Shown here piece by piece: positions 1 to 8,677 of a DNA stretch of 64,000 nt. The translations under genes and the position numbers were made by a program. Within the stretch, counting starts at the first letter, position 1; each line of letters starts with the position of its first letter. The notes under the pieces are model-generated. The model was given only the letters and a program-made list of their open reading frames with translations. It made no database searches and was not told the origin of the DNA. The DNA comes from Tolumonas auensis DSM 9187 (GTDB lineage: Bacteria > Pseudomonadota > Gammaproteobacteria > Enterobacterales > Aeromonadaceae): contig NC_012691.1 of NCBI RefSeq assembly GCF_000023065.1, positions 2,710,501 to 2,774,500 of the forward strand, written 5' to 3'.

Positions 1-1107
1 TGGTTCGTGGAGCTAGTGCAGGCAAATCCACAGTTGCGCATCCGGATCGGCAATCCCGATGAACTGGCCAGCAACAAGATGGGGACCACGCTAGCGCTGC
101 TCAAGCACCGCGTCAACGTGCCCGAACCCGGCGTCCCGGAATCGACGGATGGCTCGGTGGTCACCGCACTCAATGAAGAAGCCGTTGCGGCCGCCGCCCT
201 CGCCAACAAAGGGGGGCTGAACCTGATCGTCAGCTACGAGGCATTCGCGGTCAAGATGCTTGGATTGATGCGCCAGGAGATCATCTTCGCGCGTCGGCAG
301 AAGGAGCTGGGCCAGCCGCCAGGCTGGATCTCCGTCCCGCTGATCGTCACATCCCACACCTGGGAGAACAGCAAGAACGAGCAGTCACACCAGGACCCGA
401 CCATTGGCGAAGCATTGCTGGGGGAGATGTCGGACACCGCACGCGTGTTGTTCCCGGTGGATGCCAACACGGCGTCCGCCGCGCTGCGAGCGGTCTACGC
501 CAGCCGGGGCCAAGTGGCCTGTGTGGTGGTCTCCAAGCGCGACACGCCGAATCACTTCAACGCCGCCGCCGCTCAATCGCTGGTTGAGCACGGAGCAGCC
601 CATGTAGCCGGCGATCCGGCTACAGCACAACTGCAGTTCGTGGTGATTGGCGCCTACCAGTTGGAGGAAGCGTTCAAAGCCCACGCCCGCCTGGAGCGCC
701 ATGGACTTGCGTCGTGCGTCACTGTAGTGATCGAACCCGGCCGCCTGCGCATTCCGCGAGATGACCTTGAGGCCACCTTCGTGGTCGGTGACGAAGCCCT
801 GCAAGCACTCTTCCCGCCTCACTTGCCTCGCGTGTTAATAAGCCATACCCGCCCAGAGCCGATGCTGGGTGTGCTGCGCCGCATTGACAGCGGCACCTCG
901 AAGACGCGGGCTTTGGGCTACATCAACCGCGGCGGCACGCTCGATGTGGCTGGAATGTTGATCGCCAACCGCTGCACCTGGGTGGACGCCATCTATGCCG
1001 CTGCGCAAGTGACCGGCCGGAACAGTTCGCAGGTTGCTGCGGCCGCGACCGACGAGCGAATTTCAAGTGGTTCTGACGCGGTCCGCGGCGACCGCGCCGG
1101 TTCCTGA
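1..1107 (+). CDS. phosphoketolase-family protein, C-terminal part (5' end outside window)
   Basis: The frame is open to the first base, so this is only the last ~368 residues of a larger protein. The region around residues 80-155 matches the phosphoketolase/transketolase fold: a SYEAF motif, then TSHTWENSKNEQSHQDP and LFPVDAN, which align with the SHQDP and LPPDAN signatures of xylulose-5-P/fructose-6-P phosphoketolases. Family knowledge: these thiamine-diphosphate enzymes cleave xylulose-5-P to acetyl-phosphate and glyceraldehyde-3-P. The N-terminal ThDP-binding half lies outside the window, so activity cannot be judged. A divergent branch of this family is often annotated as xylulose 5-phosphate 3-epimerase. 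It starts a plus-strand operon: the nuclease gene begins 35 bases downstream and the phosphorylase gene overlaps that. It is G+C-rich like the rest of the island. Confidence 0.75.
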   Translation, partial: WFVELVQANPQLRIRIGNPDELASNKMGTTLALLKHRVNVPEPGVPESTDGSVVTALNEEAVAAAALANKGGLNLIVSYEAFAVKMLGLMRQEIIFARRQKELGQPPGWISVPLIVTSHTWENSKNEQSHQDPTIGEALLGEMSDTARVLFPVDANTASAALRAVYASRGQVACVVVSKRDTPNHFNAAAAQSLVEHGAAHVAGDPATAQLQFVVIGAYQLEEAFKAHARLERHGLASCVTVVIEPGRLRIPRDDLEATFVVGDEALQALFPPHLPRVLISHTRPEPMLGVLRRIDSGTSKTRALGYINRGGTLDVAGMLIANRCTWVDAIYAAAQVTGRNSSQVAAAATDERISSGSDAVRGDRAGS

Positions 1108-1142
1108 TTTCACAACCCACAAACAAGAGGGGAGACAAATAC

Positions 1143-2501
1143 ATGCTCTCATTGACCAGCCTGGGCGGTGCCGGCACCGTCACCGGCTCCAAACACCTTA
1201 TCACCCATGGCAATACCCGCATCTTGATCGACTGCGGACTGTTCCAGGGATTGAAAAACCTGCGCGAACTTAACTGGCAGCGCCTGGCAGTTGAGCCCAA
1301 GGACATCGATGCGGTCGTATTAACGCATGCGCACCTGGATCATTGTGGGTATCTGCCCCGATTGGTGCTGGACGGGTTCCGCGGGAAGATTTTCTCGACC
1401 TCAGCCACGCGAGATGTCGCCGAACTCATCCTACTCGACAGCGCCTGGTTGCAGGAGAAGGACGCCGATTTCGCCAATCGAAAAGGATTTTCCAAACACA
1501 AGCCAGCCCTTCCGCTGTATCGGGTTCGGGATGCAGAACGTACGCTCCTGCAGTTCAAACCGGTGCCGCTGCATCAAGAGACTGAATTGCCGGGCAATGC
1601 CCGTCTACTGCTGCGCAGCGCCGGTCACATTCTTGGGGCGGCGACGGCTCAGATCGACATTGGCGGCAAGCGTTTGGTGTTCTCCGGCGACTTGGGACGC
1701 TTTGACGACATGGTCATGCCTGATCCTGAACCAGTCACGGCAGCGGACTACATCATCATCGAGTCCACCTATGGCAATCGTCGTCATGACCGTTCCGATG
1801 CCGTCGAAGCGCTGGGCGACATCATCGAGCGCACGACTCGCCGCGGAGGCACCGTAGTGATTCCCGCTTTTGCCGTTGGACGCGCGCAGTCGTTGATCTA
1901 TGACCTATGGCTGTTGCGACAGCGCGGTCGGCTCCGCACCGTGCCCGTCTATCTGGACAGTCCCATGGCCACCAGCGCAACTGCGCTGCTGCACCGCCAT
2001 GCCGACGACCACAAGCTCGCACAACACGATTTCGAGGCGGCATTCTCAGAAGTCACATACATGCGCGACGTTGAAGAGTCCAAGGCGCTATCGGCGAATC
2101 GCTACCCCAAGGTGATTATTTCCGCCAGCGGCATGGCCACCGGTGGCCGCGTGCTGCATCACATAGAAGCGTTTGGCGGCAGTCATCAGAACACGCTGCT
2201 GTTCTCTGGATTCCAGGCAGCAGGTACGCGCGGACGCAAGCTGCTTGAGGGCGCTCGCGAAGTCAAAATTCATGGGCGCTGGATGCCGATCAAGGCGGAG
2301 GTCGCCGAGCTTGCGATGTTGTCGGCTCATGCCGACAGCGATGAACTGATGCGTTGGCTGGGCGGCTTTACCCGGGCGCCGGAAGGGGTGTTCATTGTTC
2401 ATGGTGAATCCAATGCCTCCGAGGCGCTGCGCGAACGTATTCAGCGCGAACTCAAATGGCACGCATCGGTGCCCATGCAAAACCAGGAGTTCGCCCTGTG
2501 A
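1143..2501 (+). CDS. beta-CASP metallo-beta-lactamase-fold ribonuclease
   Basis: A 452-residue MBL/beta-CASP protein of the CPSF-like RNase family, which cleaves or trims RNA with two zinc ions. All motifs are visible: the metal signature THAHLDHCG near residue 60, the histidine of SAGHILGAA, the aspartate of SGDLGRF, then the beta-CASP motifs ESTYGNR, VIPAFAVGRAQ, SASGMATGGR and the final LSAHADSDEL. Length is normal for stand-alone bacterial members. The ATG at 1143 follows an AAGAGGGGAGA ribosome-binding site. It lies 35 bases after the phosphoketolase-like gene, and its stop overlaps the start of the phosphorylase gene (GTGA). Translational coupling suggests the nuclease works with the two metabolic enzymes, perhaps feeding RNA-derived nucleotides to the phosphorylase; that link is inference. 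Confidence 0.9.
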   Translation: MLSLTSLGGAGTVTGSKHLITHGNTRILIDCGLFQGLKNLRELNWQRLAVEPKDIDAVVLTHAHLDHCGYLPRLVLDGFRGKIFSTSATRDVAELILLDSAWLQEKDADFANRKGFSKHKPALPLYRVRDAERTLLQFKPVPLHQETELPGNARLLLRSAGHILGAATAQIDIGGKRLVFSGDLGRFDDMVMPDPEPVTAADYIIIESTYGNRRHDRSDAVEALGDIIERTTRRGGTVVIPAFAVGRAQSLIYDLWLLRQRGRLRTVPVYLDSPMATSATALLHRHADDHKLAQHDFEAAFSEVTYMRDVEESKALSANRYPKVIISASGMATGGRVLHHIEAFGGSHQNTLLFSGFQAAGTRGRKLLEGAREVKIHGRWMPIKAEVAELAMLSAHADSDELMRWLGGFTRAPEGVFIVHGESNASEALRERIQRELKWHASVPMQNQEFAL

Positions 2502-4015
2502 GTGCCCGCATCACTCCCCAGACACCCGCCTTGCAAGCATTGCGCATGCGACTGCATGCCCAGCATCAACCCGTCGTCTTGATGCGTACCGATTGCCATG
2601 TCTGCCGTGCCGAAGGGCTGGCACCGCGGTCACAGGTACTGATCATTGCCGGCGACCGCACTGTGCAAGCGCTACTGTACCAAATCGACAGCGATCTGCT
2701 CAAAACCGGACAGATCGCTCTGTCCGAGGCCGCCTGGGATGCCCTGGACATTCATGAGGGCGATCTTGTGCAGGTTCGGCATCCTCCGCTGCTCGAATCG
2801 TTGTCGGCCGTGCGTGCGCGAATTCACGGCCACCGACTGCAAACGACGGAGTTGCAGGCGATCGTCCGTGATGTGGTCGATGGTCGCTATACCGATGTCG
2901 CACTTTCGGCCTTCCTGACCGCAACGGCGGTACTGCCTCTGGATATGCAAGAGACCATCCATCTCACCCGTGCGATGGTCGATGTCGGAGATCACCTGCA
3001 ATGGCAGGCTCCGATTGTTGTGGACAAGCATTGCGTGGGCGGATTACCGGGAAATCGCACCACGCCGTTGGTGGTTGCCATCGCCGCAGCCAATGGATTG
3101 GTGATGCCCAAGACCTCATCACGCGCCATCACCTCTCCCGCTGGCACCGCGGACACCATGGAAACGCTGGCTCCTGTAGACCTGGACCTGGATACGCTCA
3201 GAAAGGTCGTGGAGAAAGAGGGTGGATGCGTGGCGTGGGGCGGCGCGATGCACCTCAGCCCCGCGGACGACATCTTCGTGCGTATTGAGCGTGAACTGGA
3301 TATCGACACGCAAGGACAACTGATTGCCTCGGTGTTATCCAAGAAGATTGCAGCAGGGGCGACCCACATCGTGATCGATATTCCGGTTGGGCCAACCGCA
3401 AAAGTCCGCAGCCGGGAAACTGCCGAGCATCTTGCGCATCACCTTTCGGAAGTCGCCGCGTCATTTGGCCTTGTATTGCGTTGCCTGTTTACAGACGGGA
3501 ATCAGCCTGTCGGCAGAGGTATCGGCCCGGCGTTGGAGGCGCGCGACGTGTTGGCCGTATTGCGCAACGAGGCGGATGCGCCGCAAGACCTATGTGACCG
3601 CGTGGCGTTGGTCGCGGGTGCGGTACTTGAGCTTGGCGGCGTCGCCAAAGAAGGGGATGGAATTCGATTGGCTCACGAGACGATCAGCAGTGGCCGCGCC
3701 TGGGAAAAATTTCAGAGGATCTGTGCCGCTCAGGGGGGATTTCGTGAGCCACCCCAAGCTCTTTACGTCGAACCGCTTTTGGCAACCACTACGGGACGAG
3801 CAGTACACATCGACAACCGGAAACTTTCCCGTTTAGCCAAATTGGCCGGAGCGCCAGAGAGTTCGGCCGCAGGGATTCAGTTGCAGGTTCGCCTAGGGGA
3901 CGAGGTAACAAGCGGGCAACCATTGATGTTTTTGCATGCGCAAACGTCTGGAGAGATGGCCTATGCACTCGCATACGTACATGACATTGGTGACATTGTA
4001 AATATTGAACCGTAG
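2498..4015 (+). CDS. AMP/thymidine phosphorylase family protein
   Basis: A 505-residue member of the long thymidine/AMP phosphorylase family (nucleoside phosphorylase II fold). The family signature KTSSRAITSPAGTADTMETL is present near residues 205-224, with a glycine-rich phosphate-binding stretch (VDKHCVGGLPGNRT) before it and a C-terminal barrel-like domain. Family knowledge: the ~500-residue members include archaeal AMP phosphorylase, which makes ribose-1,5-bisphosphate from NMPs, and proteins annotated as putative thymidine phosphorylase; the sequence alone does not settle the substrate. I chose GTG at 2498 because it overlaps the preceding stop as GTGA and has AGGAG about 9 bases upstream. 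An upstream ATG at 2456 would add 14 residues inside the nuclease gene. Last gene of the three-gene operon. Confidence 0.88.
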   Translation: MSARITPQTPALQALRMRLHAQHQPVVLMRTDCHVCRAEGLAPRSQVLIIAGDRTVQALLYQIDSDLLKTGQIALSEAAWDALDIHEGDLVQVRHPPLLESLSAVRARIHGHRLQTTELQAIVRDVVDGRYTDVALSAFLTATAVLPLDMQETIHLTRAMVDVGDHLQWQAPIVVDKHCVGGLPGNRTTPLVVAIAAANGLVMPKTSSRAITSPAGTADTMETLAPVDLDLDTLRKVVEKEGGCVAWGGAMHLSPADDIFVRIERELDIDTQGQLIASVLSKKIAAGATHIVIDIPVGPTAKVRSRETAEHLAHHLSEVAASFGLVLRCLFTDGNQPVGRGIGPALEARDVLAVLRNEADAPQDLCDRVALVAGAVLELGGVAKEGDGIRLAHETISSGRAWEKFQRICAAQGGFREPPQALYVEPLLATTTGRAVHIDNRKLSRLAKLAGAPESSAAGIQLQVRLGDEVTSGQPLMFLHAQTSGEMAYALAYVHDIGDIVNIEP

Positions 4016-4201
4016 CGCCGTAGATATACAGGGCTCTTGAATGCTCAGTCAAACACAGCCCGGCCTCTCGTTTGGAAAAGTTGAACGCCTACATCTCGTG
4101 CTCAAAGAGCATATGCAAAAAACATCGCCTAGAAGTTTTCAACCTGCATAGCGTGGAGCAAATAGAAGGAGGTCGTCAGCGTCTGAATAGGAACATTGCT
4201 C

Positions 4202-5092
4202 ATGGAACTGCGACACCTGCGTTGCTTTATCGTTTTGGCCGAAGAGCTTCATTTCACACGGGCCGCTGAGCGCCTGCATATAGAGCAATCCCCCTTGTCT
4301 CGAACTATCAAAGAGCTTGAGGACGAGCTAGGGGTTGTGCTCTTCGATCGGAATCGCCGGGGCACAGCGCTGACCCCTGCTGGCGCCGCCTTCTTACAGG
4401 ACATCCGCAGGCTGTTCACTGTCCTGGAGCAGGCACAGGAGAACGTTCGAGCGGTCGCAGCAGGCTTGCGAGGGAACCTGCGCATTGCCGTCTCCGATGG
4501 TGCGACCGACCCTCGGCTCTCGGCGTTTCTGGCCCGTTGCCGCGCCGAGGAGCCGGAGGTCGAGATACGTCTGTCCGAAGTGCCTTTGGCCGAGCAATTG
4601 CGCGGCTTACGATCAGGCGACTTCACGATCGGGTTCGCGCACACCGCCGACGTCGGTGATGGCATTGTTGCGGAACCGATCTGGCGAGACCCGCTGGTGC
4701 TTGCTGTGCCAGCCCGGCACGAGTTGCTCGCCCACAGGGAGGTTCCACTTCATGAACTCGGGAGCCACCCGCTCGTCTTGTGCGATCCACAGGTGTGCGA
4801 GGGGTACTGCCACCAACTGGCACAGCTCCTGCAGCCTCTGGAGCACAAGCCGAATGTCGTTGAGCACGCGTCCTCGCTGGACATGATGCTCACCCTTGTC
4901 GGTGCAGGCTACGGCGTCGGCTTCACAACGACGACCAGGATCGCTGGCTACCAGCGTCCGGATGTTGTGATCCGTCCCTTGGCGATGGAATCCGCAGTCA
5001 TCACTACCTACTTGCTTTGGTCCGAAAACAGCAGTATGTCGGTTTCGCTGGAGCGATTCATCGCTCGCCTACGCGACCGTTTGGGCGACTGA
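4202..5092 (+). CDS. LysR-family transcriptional regulator
   Basis: A 296-residue LysR-type regulator. The N-terminal winged helix-turn-helix (residues 1-60) has the usual LHFTRAAERLHIEQSPLSR core and is followed by a linker helix and a type-2 periplasmic-binding-like ligand domain (about residues 90-290). I prefer ATG at 4202, with AGGAA 8 bases upstream, over TTG at 4196. It lies 186 bases after the phosphorylase gene with no clear terminator between, so it may be a local activator or repressor of that operon. Its ligand domain resembles the HTH-less protein at 5514-6155 (both carry RAEEPEV near the start of the domain and AGYGVG near the end), so the two are probably paralogues. Confidence 0.9.
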   Translation: MELRHLRCFIVLAEELHFTRAAERLHIEQSPLSRTIKELEDELGVVLFDRNRRGTALTPAGAAFLQDIRRLFTVLEQAQENVRAVAAGLRGNLRIAVSDGATDPRLSAFLARCRAEEPEVEIRLSEVPLAEQLRGLRSGDFTIGFAHTADVGDGIVAEPIWRDPLVLAVPARHELLAHREVPLHELGSHPLVLCDPQVCEGYCHQLAQLLQPLEHKPNVVEHASSLDMMLTLVGAGYGVGFTTTTRIAGYQRPDVVIRPLAMESAVITTYLLWSENSSMSVSLERFIARLRDRLGD

Positions 5093-5117
5093 CGGCGCCA
5101 TCCGCAGACGGCCAATC

Positions 5118-5411
5118 TCAAGAATCGGTGCCTGAACCAAGGTTGCGCTCTGTTACAGCCATCAGTTCGGCAGCACTTATCCCGAGCGCGGCGGCAATTT
5201 TCAGTATCAGAGCCAGCGTAGGCATATGCTCTCCACGCTCGATCTTGCCCATGTGCGAGCGCGCGACCCCAGCCAAGCCTGCCAGCTTTTCCTGACCGAC
5301 TCCTTGTTCCAGGCGTGTGGCACGCACCGCTTTTCCGAAGGCCAGCGCTGGCTCGGCTTCAAATGTGGTTGTGCCTGGGGGACGGCCTTGTGAAATTGGA
5401 CGCTTCTGCAT
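5118..5411 (-). CDS. small XRE-family helix-turn-helix regulator
   Basis: A 97-residue Cro/C1-type (HTH_3) DNA-binding protein. The HTH covers about residues 25-80, with GQEKLAGLAGVARSHMGKIE as recognition region and a typical ALGISAAELM end. There is no effector domain. Convergent with the LysR gene on its left (25-base gap) and divergent from the HTH-less LysR-like gene on its right. The only reasonable start is the ATG at 5411-5409, because the next Met falls inside the HTH. That start lies in the loop of a perfect 10-bp inverted repeat and has no ribosome-binding site, so autoregulation or a leaderless message is plausible. Confidence 0.85.
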   Translation of the reverse strand: MQKRPISQGRPPGTTTFEAEPALAFGKAVRATRLEQGVGQEKLAGLAGVARSHMGKIERGEHMPTLALILKIAAALGISAAELMAVTERNLGSGTDS

Positions 5412-5424
5412 TGACAGAAGCGTC
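5399..5424 (-). promoter_or_regulatory. perfect 10-bp inverted repeat around the XRE start codon
   Basis: GACGCTTCTG (5399-5408) and CAGAAGCGTC (5415-5424) are exact inverted repeats separated by 6 bases. The ATG of the XRE gene lies inside that spacer. It may be an operator for XRE autorepression, or an RNA hairpin presenting the start codon in its loop. A second short palindrome, GTTAAACTTAAC at 5449-5460, and another TTAAC at 5441-5445 lie in the same divergent region. Confidence 0.6.
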
Positions 5425-5513
5425 GATCAGCCAAGAGAATTTAACCACGTTAAACTTAACTCATTGCTATCATATTGGGTTATTTTTTGACCCGATAGCT
5501 TCGTGGGGCTCTC

Positions 5514-6155
5514 ATGCACGACGCCACAAACCGGTTGTCCCATTTCAAGCTCGCGATAGCGCCTGGTGTGCCGTCATCACGTCTCTCTAAGCTGCTTGCG
5601 CTGCAGCGCGCGGAGGAACCGGAAGTCACCATCGCGTTTTTCGAGGTCACGGCGGACGATCTGGTGGCAGGGCTTCGTGAAGGCCGTTACGACGCAGGGA
5701 TGTCGCTTCAGGGCTTGGCCGATCCATCCCTGAGCAGTCAGCCCCTGTGGAGCGAAAGCATGGCCGTTGCCCTGCCGTTGCGGCTCCCTTTGCTGGATCA
5801 GGCAACGCTCACAATTGCCGGGTTGCAGGACTACATGGTGTTTCGCTGGCAAGCAGAGGCCTGTCCCTTACTGGATCAGAGGTTGTCCTCCTTCCTACCG
5901 GAAGACCAACGGAACATTCGGTACATGACTTCGTTCGAGCTGCTGGCTCTATGGGTGGCGGCGGGCTATGGCGTCGGCTTATCCGCGCAATCGCACATCG
6001 AGCATGCTCATGGATGGGGAATCAGCATGCGACCACTCTCTGATGGTCCCTACGAAATCGTGACGCACCTGCAGCGTCCCCACGGGCCAGCCAATTCTGT
6101 TTCTGAGCGGTTCGAGCGCAGAGCACTGCAGATTGCCAAGGCTGGCGCAGCCTGA
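5514..6155 (+). CDS. LysR-type ligand-binding domain protein without DNA-binding domain
   Basis: A 213-residue protein made only of the LysR-type substrate-binding domain (type-2 periplasmic-binding fold). It starts directly at the position where the ligand domain begins in full-length LysR proteins (HFKLAIAPGVPSSRLSKLLA), and it carries RAEEPEV and AAGYGVGLS like the LysR protein at 4202-5092. No helix-turn-helix is encoded in any frame of the 100 bases upstream, so this is not a simple frameshift of a full gene. It is divergent from the XRE gene. Possible roles: a ligand sensor partnered with the XRE protein, or a dominant partner of the full LysR; both are inference. Confidence 0.8.
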   Translation: MHDATNRLSHFKLAIAPGVPSSRLSKLLALQRAEEPEVTIAFFEVTADDLVAGLREGRYDAGMSLQGLADPSLSSQPLWSESMAVALPLRLPLLDQATLTIAGLQDYMVFRWQAEACPLLDQRLSSFLPEDQRNIRYMTSFELLALWVAAGYGVGLSAQSHIEHAHGWGISMRPLSDGPYEIVTHLQRPHGPANSVSERFERRALQIAKAGAA

Positions 6156-6213
6156 TCCCGAGCCTGGCGACCGGGACAGTCCCACCCCGGTCGCCAAGTC
6201 GCACCGTCGGCGT

Positions 6214-8145
6214 TCAAGCCCCTTCAAGCACCACGGTGCTATCCACCAACCGGCGGACACTCTGCCGCACCTGTTCGGGGATAGGCCGCGGCGAGACAGT
6301 CTCGGGGGCATCTGCATGCTGCTGATCGCCCGCGATGGTTCGGACGACTGCGACCAGATTGGTCGGTGTCACCACATCGATGGCCGCGCGATCCCCCAAA
6401 TCCGGGTGTGGCCGGGTCAGCATGCGGTAAAGCTCCCAGGAGTCCGCTTCCGGGCACTGGTTCATGAGCACCAGAGCCAGCTTGTGCTTGAGCGGCACCA
6501 ATTGCCAATCGGGAACACGCTGCCCCCGGTTGCCTAGACTGATGGACAGCAGCTTGCCCGCCTTCAACTCGCGGTTGATCTGGTCCTTGGACTTCCCGGC
6601 CAGCTTGCCGAACAGAGGAACCGGAAGGTTGTTCGGCGATTCGTAGATGGCGAGCATTTCCTCGCGCTCGCGCTGGATCGCGGACACTTCCGGCTCTGGC
6701 GTCCGGGTGGGGGGCGGAGGCACTTGCGACAGCCGCTGGAACGTGGCCCCGGCGGTGTTCGGCGTCACGATGATGGGAGTAGCCACCACAGGCGGGACGG
6801 GGACTGCAGGGGAAGCCTCGACGATGGCAGCGGCATCTTCCGCTTCTACCATTGCCGGCACCCCTTCGATATGGATGGTGAGATGCGCGCTCGCAGCCTC
6901 CACCTGGCCCTGTTCGAGCAGGTCGAGGCGGTCGGCCCAGTCCTGCATCATCCGGCGGCGCGGCTCCACATACTTGGCGTGGTTGTAGGCCGAACTCACC
7001 TTGTTCGGGTCGGAGTGCGAAAGCTGCGCGTCCACCCAAATCTTGGGGTAGCCGATCTCGTTGAGCGCCGTAGAGATGGTTCCGCGGATGCCGTGGCCGG
7101 TCAGTTGATCCTCGTAGCCCATCCGTTTCAAGGCGGCGTTGAGGGTGTTCTCGCTGATGCGCTTCTTGAGGTCGCTGCGATGCGTCAGCAGGTACTGCTG
7201 GGCCGGCCGCATCACCCCCAGGAGGTAGCGCAAGATCTCGATGGCCTGGAGGGACAGCGGCACGATGTAGGGCGGCACATCCTGCGGGCGCTTGCCGGCC
7301 TTGCGCATCTCGTCCTGAAGCTGCTTGACGATCTGCGGCGGGATGATCCACAGACCACGGTCGAGGTCGAACTGATCCGGGGTCGCCAGCCGCAGTTCGC
7401 CGGTGCGCACCCCGGTCAGGAACAGCAGCCGGATGCCGAGCTGGGTTTGCCAGCCGCGAGGGTTGTAGAGCCTGAGCTTCTGGAGAAATTCGGGAAGCTC
7501 GGGCAGATGCAGGTAAGGGTTATGGTTCACCGGCGGTTTGGGCTCCGCCACCACGTCCAGGTCCGTAGCCGGATTGGTTTCCATACCCTCGACAATGACC
7601 AGAGCATAGCGGAACAATTGTCCCAGCCAGGTGCGGACCTTTTCAGCGGTAGTGAAGGCCTTGCGCTGCTCGATCCTTGCCAGGACACCCAGAAGCTGGG
7701 GCCGGCGAATGTCGTAGATCGACATCCTCCCAAGGCTGGGCAGCACGTCCTTGTCGAAGATACGGAGGATCTGGGAGAGCGTGCTTTGCCGACCTTCCTT
7801 GAGTTCCTTGCGGCGATGCTCGACCCAGGCGTCGAAGACCGCCTTGAAGGTGTAATCGGAAGCCAGTTTGACCGCATGCCGTTTCTGCTTGCGGTCGGTG
7901 TGGGGGTTGATGCCCTTGGCCAGCAGCGCCCGGGCCTCGTCGCGCAGGGCACGAGCCTCGCGCAGGCCGATCTCCGGGTAGTTGCCCAGGGAGATGCGCT
8001 TTTGTTTGCCGAGCCAGTAGTAGCGCAGGTGCCACGACTTGCCGCTGGTAGGGGCGACCACCAGGCCGAGGCCGTCGGTGTCGGGGATGCTGTAGGTTTT
8101 GTCGGCGGCCTTAGCTTGCCGCACAGTCAGATCAGAGAGTGCCAT
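6214..8145 (-). CDS. ICEclc-type tyrosine recombinase (integrase) with long C-terminal extension
   Basis: A 643-residue P4-like site-specific recombinase. The N-terminal DUF4102-type arm-binding domain (residues 1-90: LSDLTVRQAKAADKTYSIPD) is followed by the core-binding and catalytic domains. Catalytic elements seen: Arg in TGVRTGELRL, HGIR, and AYNHAKY with the nucleophilic Tyr. A 210-residue extension follows, with a Pro-rich linker and a C-terminal region discussed in the findings. ATG at 8145 has AGGAG 7 bases upstream; the longer frame to 8235 lacks this. It is transcribed away from the 3' end of the tRNA-Gly gene, 226 bases away, as intB13 is in ICEclc (657 residues, inserted in tRNA-Gly). 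This defines the right end of the element. Confidence 0.92.
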   Translation of the reverse strand: MALSDLTVRQAKAADKTYSIPDTDGLGLVVAPTSGKSWHLRYYWLGKQKRISLGNYPEIGLREARALRDEARALLAKGINPHTDRKQKRHAVKLASDYTFKAVFDAWVEHRRKELKEGRQSTLSQILRIFDKDVLPSLGRMSIYDIRRPQLLGVLARIEQRKAFTTAEKVRTWLGQLFRYALVIVEGMETNPATDLDVVAEPKPPVNHNPYLHLPELPEFLQKLRLYNPRGWQTQLGIRLLFLTGVRTGELRLATPDQFDLDRGLWIIPPQIVKQLQDEMRKAGKRPQDVPPYIVPLSLQAIEILRYLLGVMRPAQQYLLTHRSDLKKRISENTLNAALKRMGYEDQLTGHGIRGTISTALNEIGYPKIWVDAQLSHSDPNKVSSAYNHAKYVEPRRRMMQDWADRLDLLEQGQVEAASAHLTIHIEGVPAMVEAEDAAAIVEASPAVPVPPVVATPIIVTPNTAGATFQRLSQVPPPPTRTPEPEVSAIQREREEMLAIYESPNNLPVPLFGKLAGKSKDQINRELKAGKLLSISLGNRGQRVPDWQLVPLKHKLALVLMNQCPEADSWELYRMLTRPHPDLGDRAAIDVVTPTNLVAVVRTIAGDQQHADAPETVSPRPIPEQVRQSVRRLVDSTVVLEGA

Positions 8146-8303
8146 CATCGAGCTCCTAAGTTGCGACTTAGGCTCAATGCTCGTCACGGCTCCCCTCCAA
8201 CCCCAGCAACAATCCGGAACCTGCACCCCCCGCATTCTTTGGCCTCAATTTTGGCCTCAAAAACGCTGGCTGTTGGTGGATTTCCATGGCTTTTGCTGGA
8301 ATG

Positions 8304-8329
8304 AAAAAAGGGCCTTTCGGCCCTTTTTT
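8304..8329 (-). terminator. Rho-independent terminator downstream of tRNA-Gly cluster
   Basis: GGGCC TTTC GGCCC stem with A6 on one side and T6 on the other, so it can act on both strands. It lies between the last tRNA-Gly and the integrase gene and would stop tRNA transcription before the integrase. It may belong to the element or be native to the tRNA operon. Confidence 0.8.
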
Positions 8330-8371
8330 CAACGACTTACAGACGCCAGTGGAAGTCTGTAGATCATAACT

Positions 8372-8447
<76 letters not shown>

Positions 8448-8474
8448 ACAATGTCTGAATCATTTTAAAAAAAT

Positions 8475-8550
<76 letters not shown>

Positions 8551-8575
8551 GTCGCAATTGTGTAAGAAACTGATT

Positions 8576-8651
<76 letters not shown>

Positions 8652-8677
8652 AATCAGTGCTCTTGCACGAGGCCCGC

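Noticed and set aside
2672-3031. Open frames opposite the phosphorylase and nuclease genes
   Set aside because: High G+C removes stops in other frames; no motifs, no ribosome-binding sites.
6724-8304. 526-codon plus-strand open frame opposite the integrase
   Set aside because: It is the antisense shadow of a G+C-rich gene; the minus-strand product has all tyrosine-recombinase motifs, while this one matches nothing.
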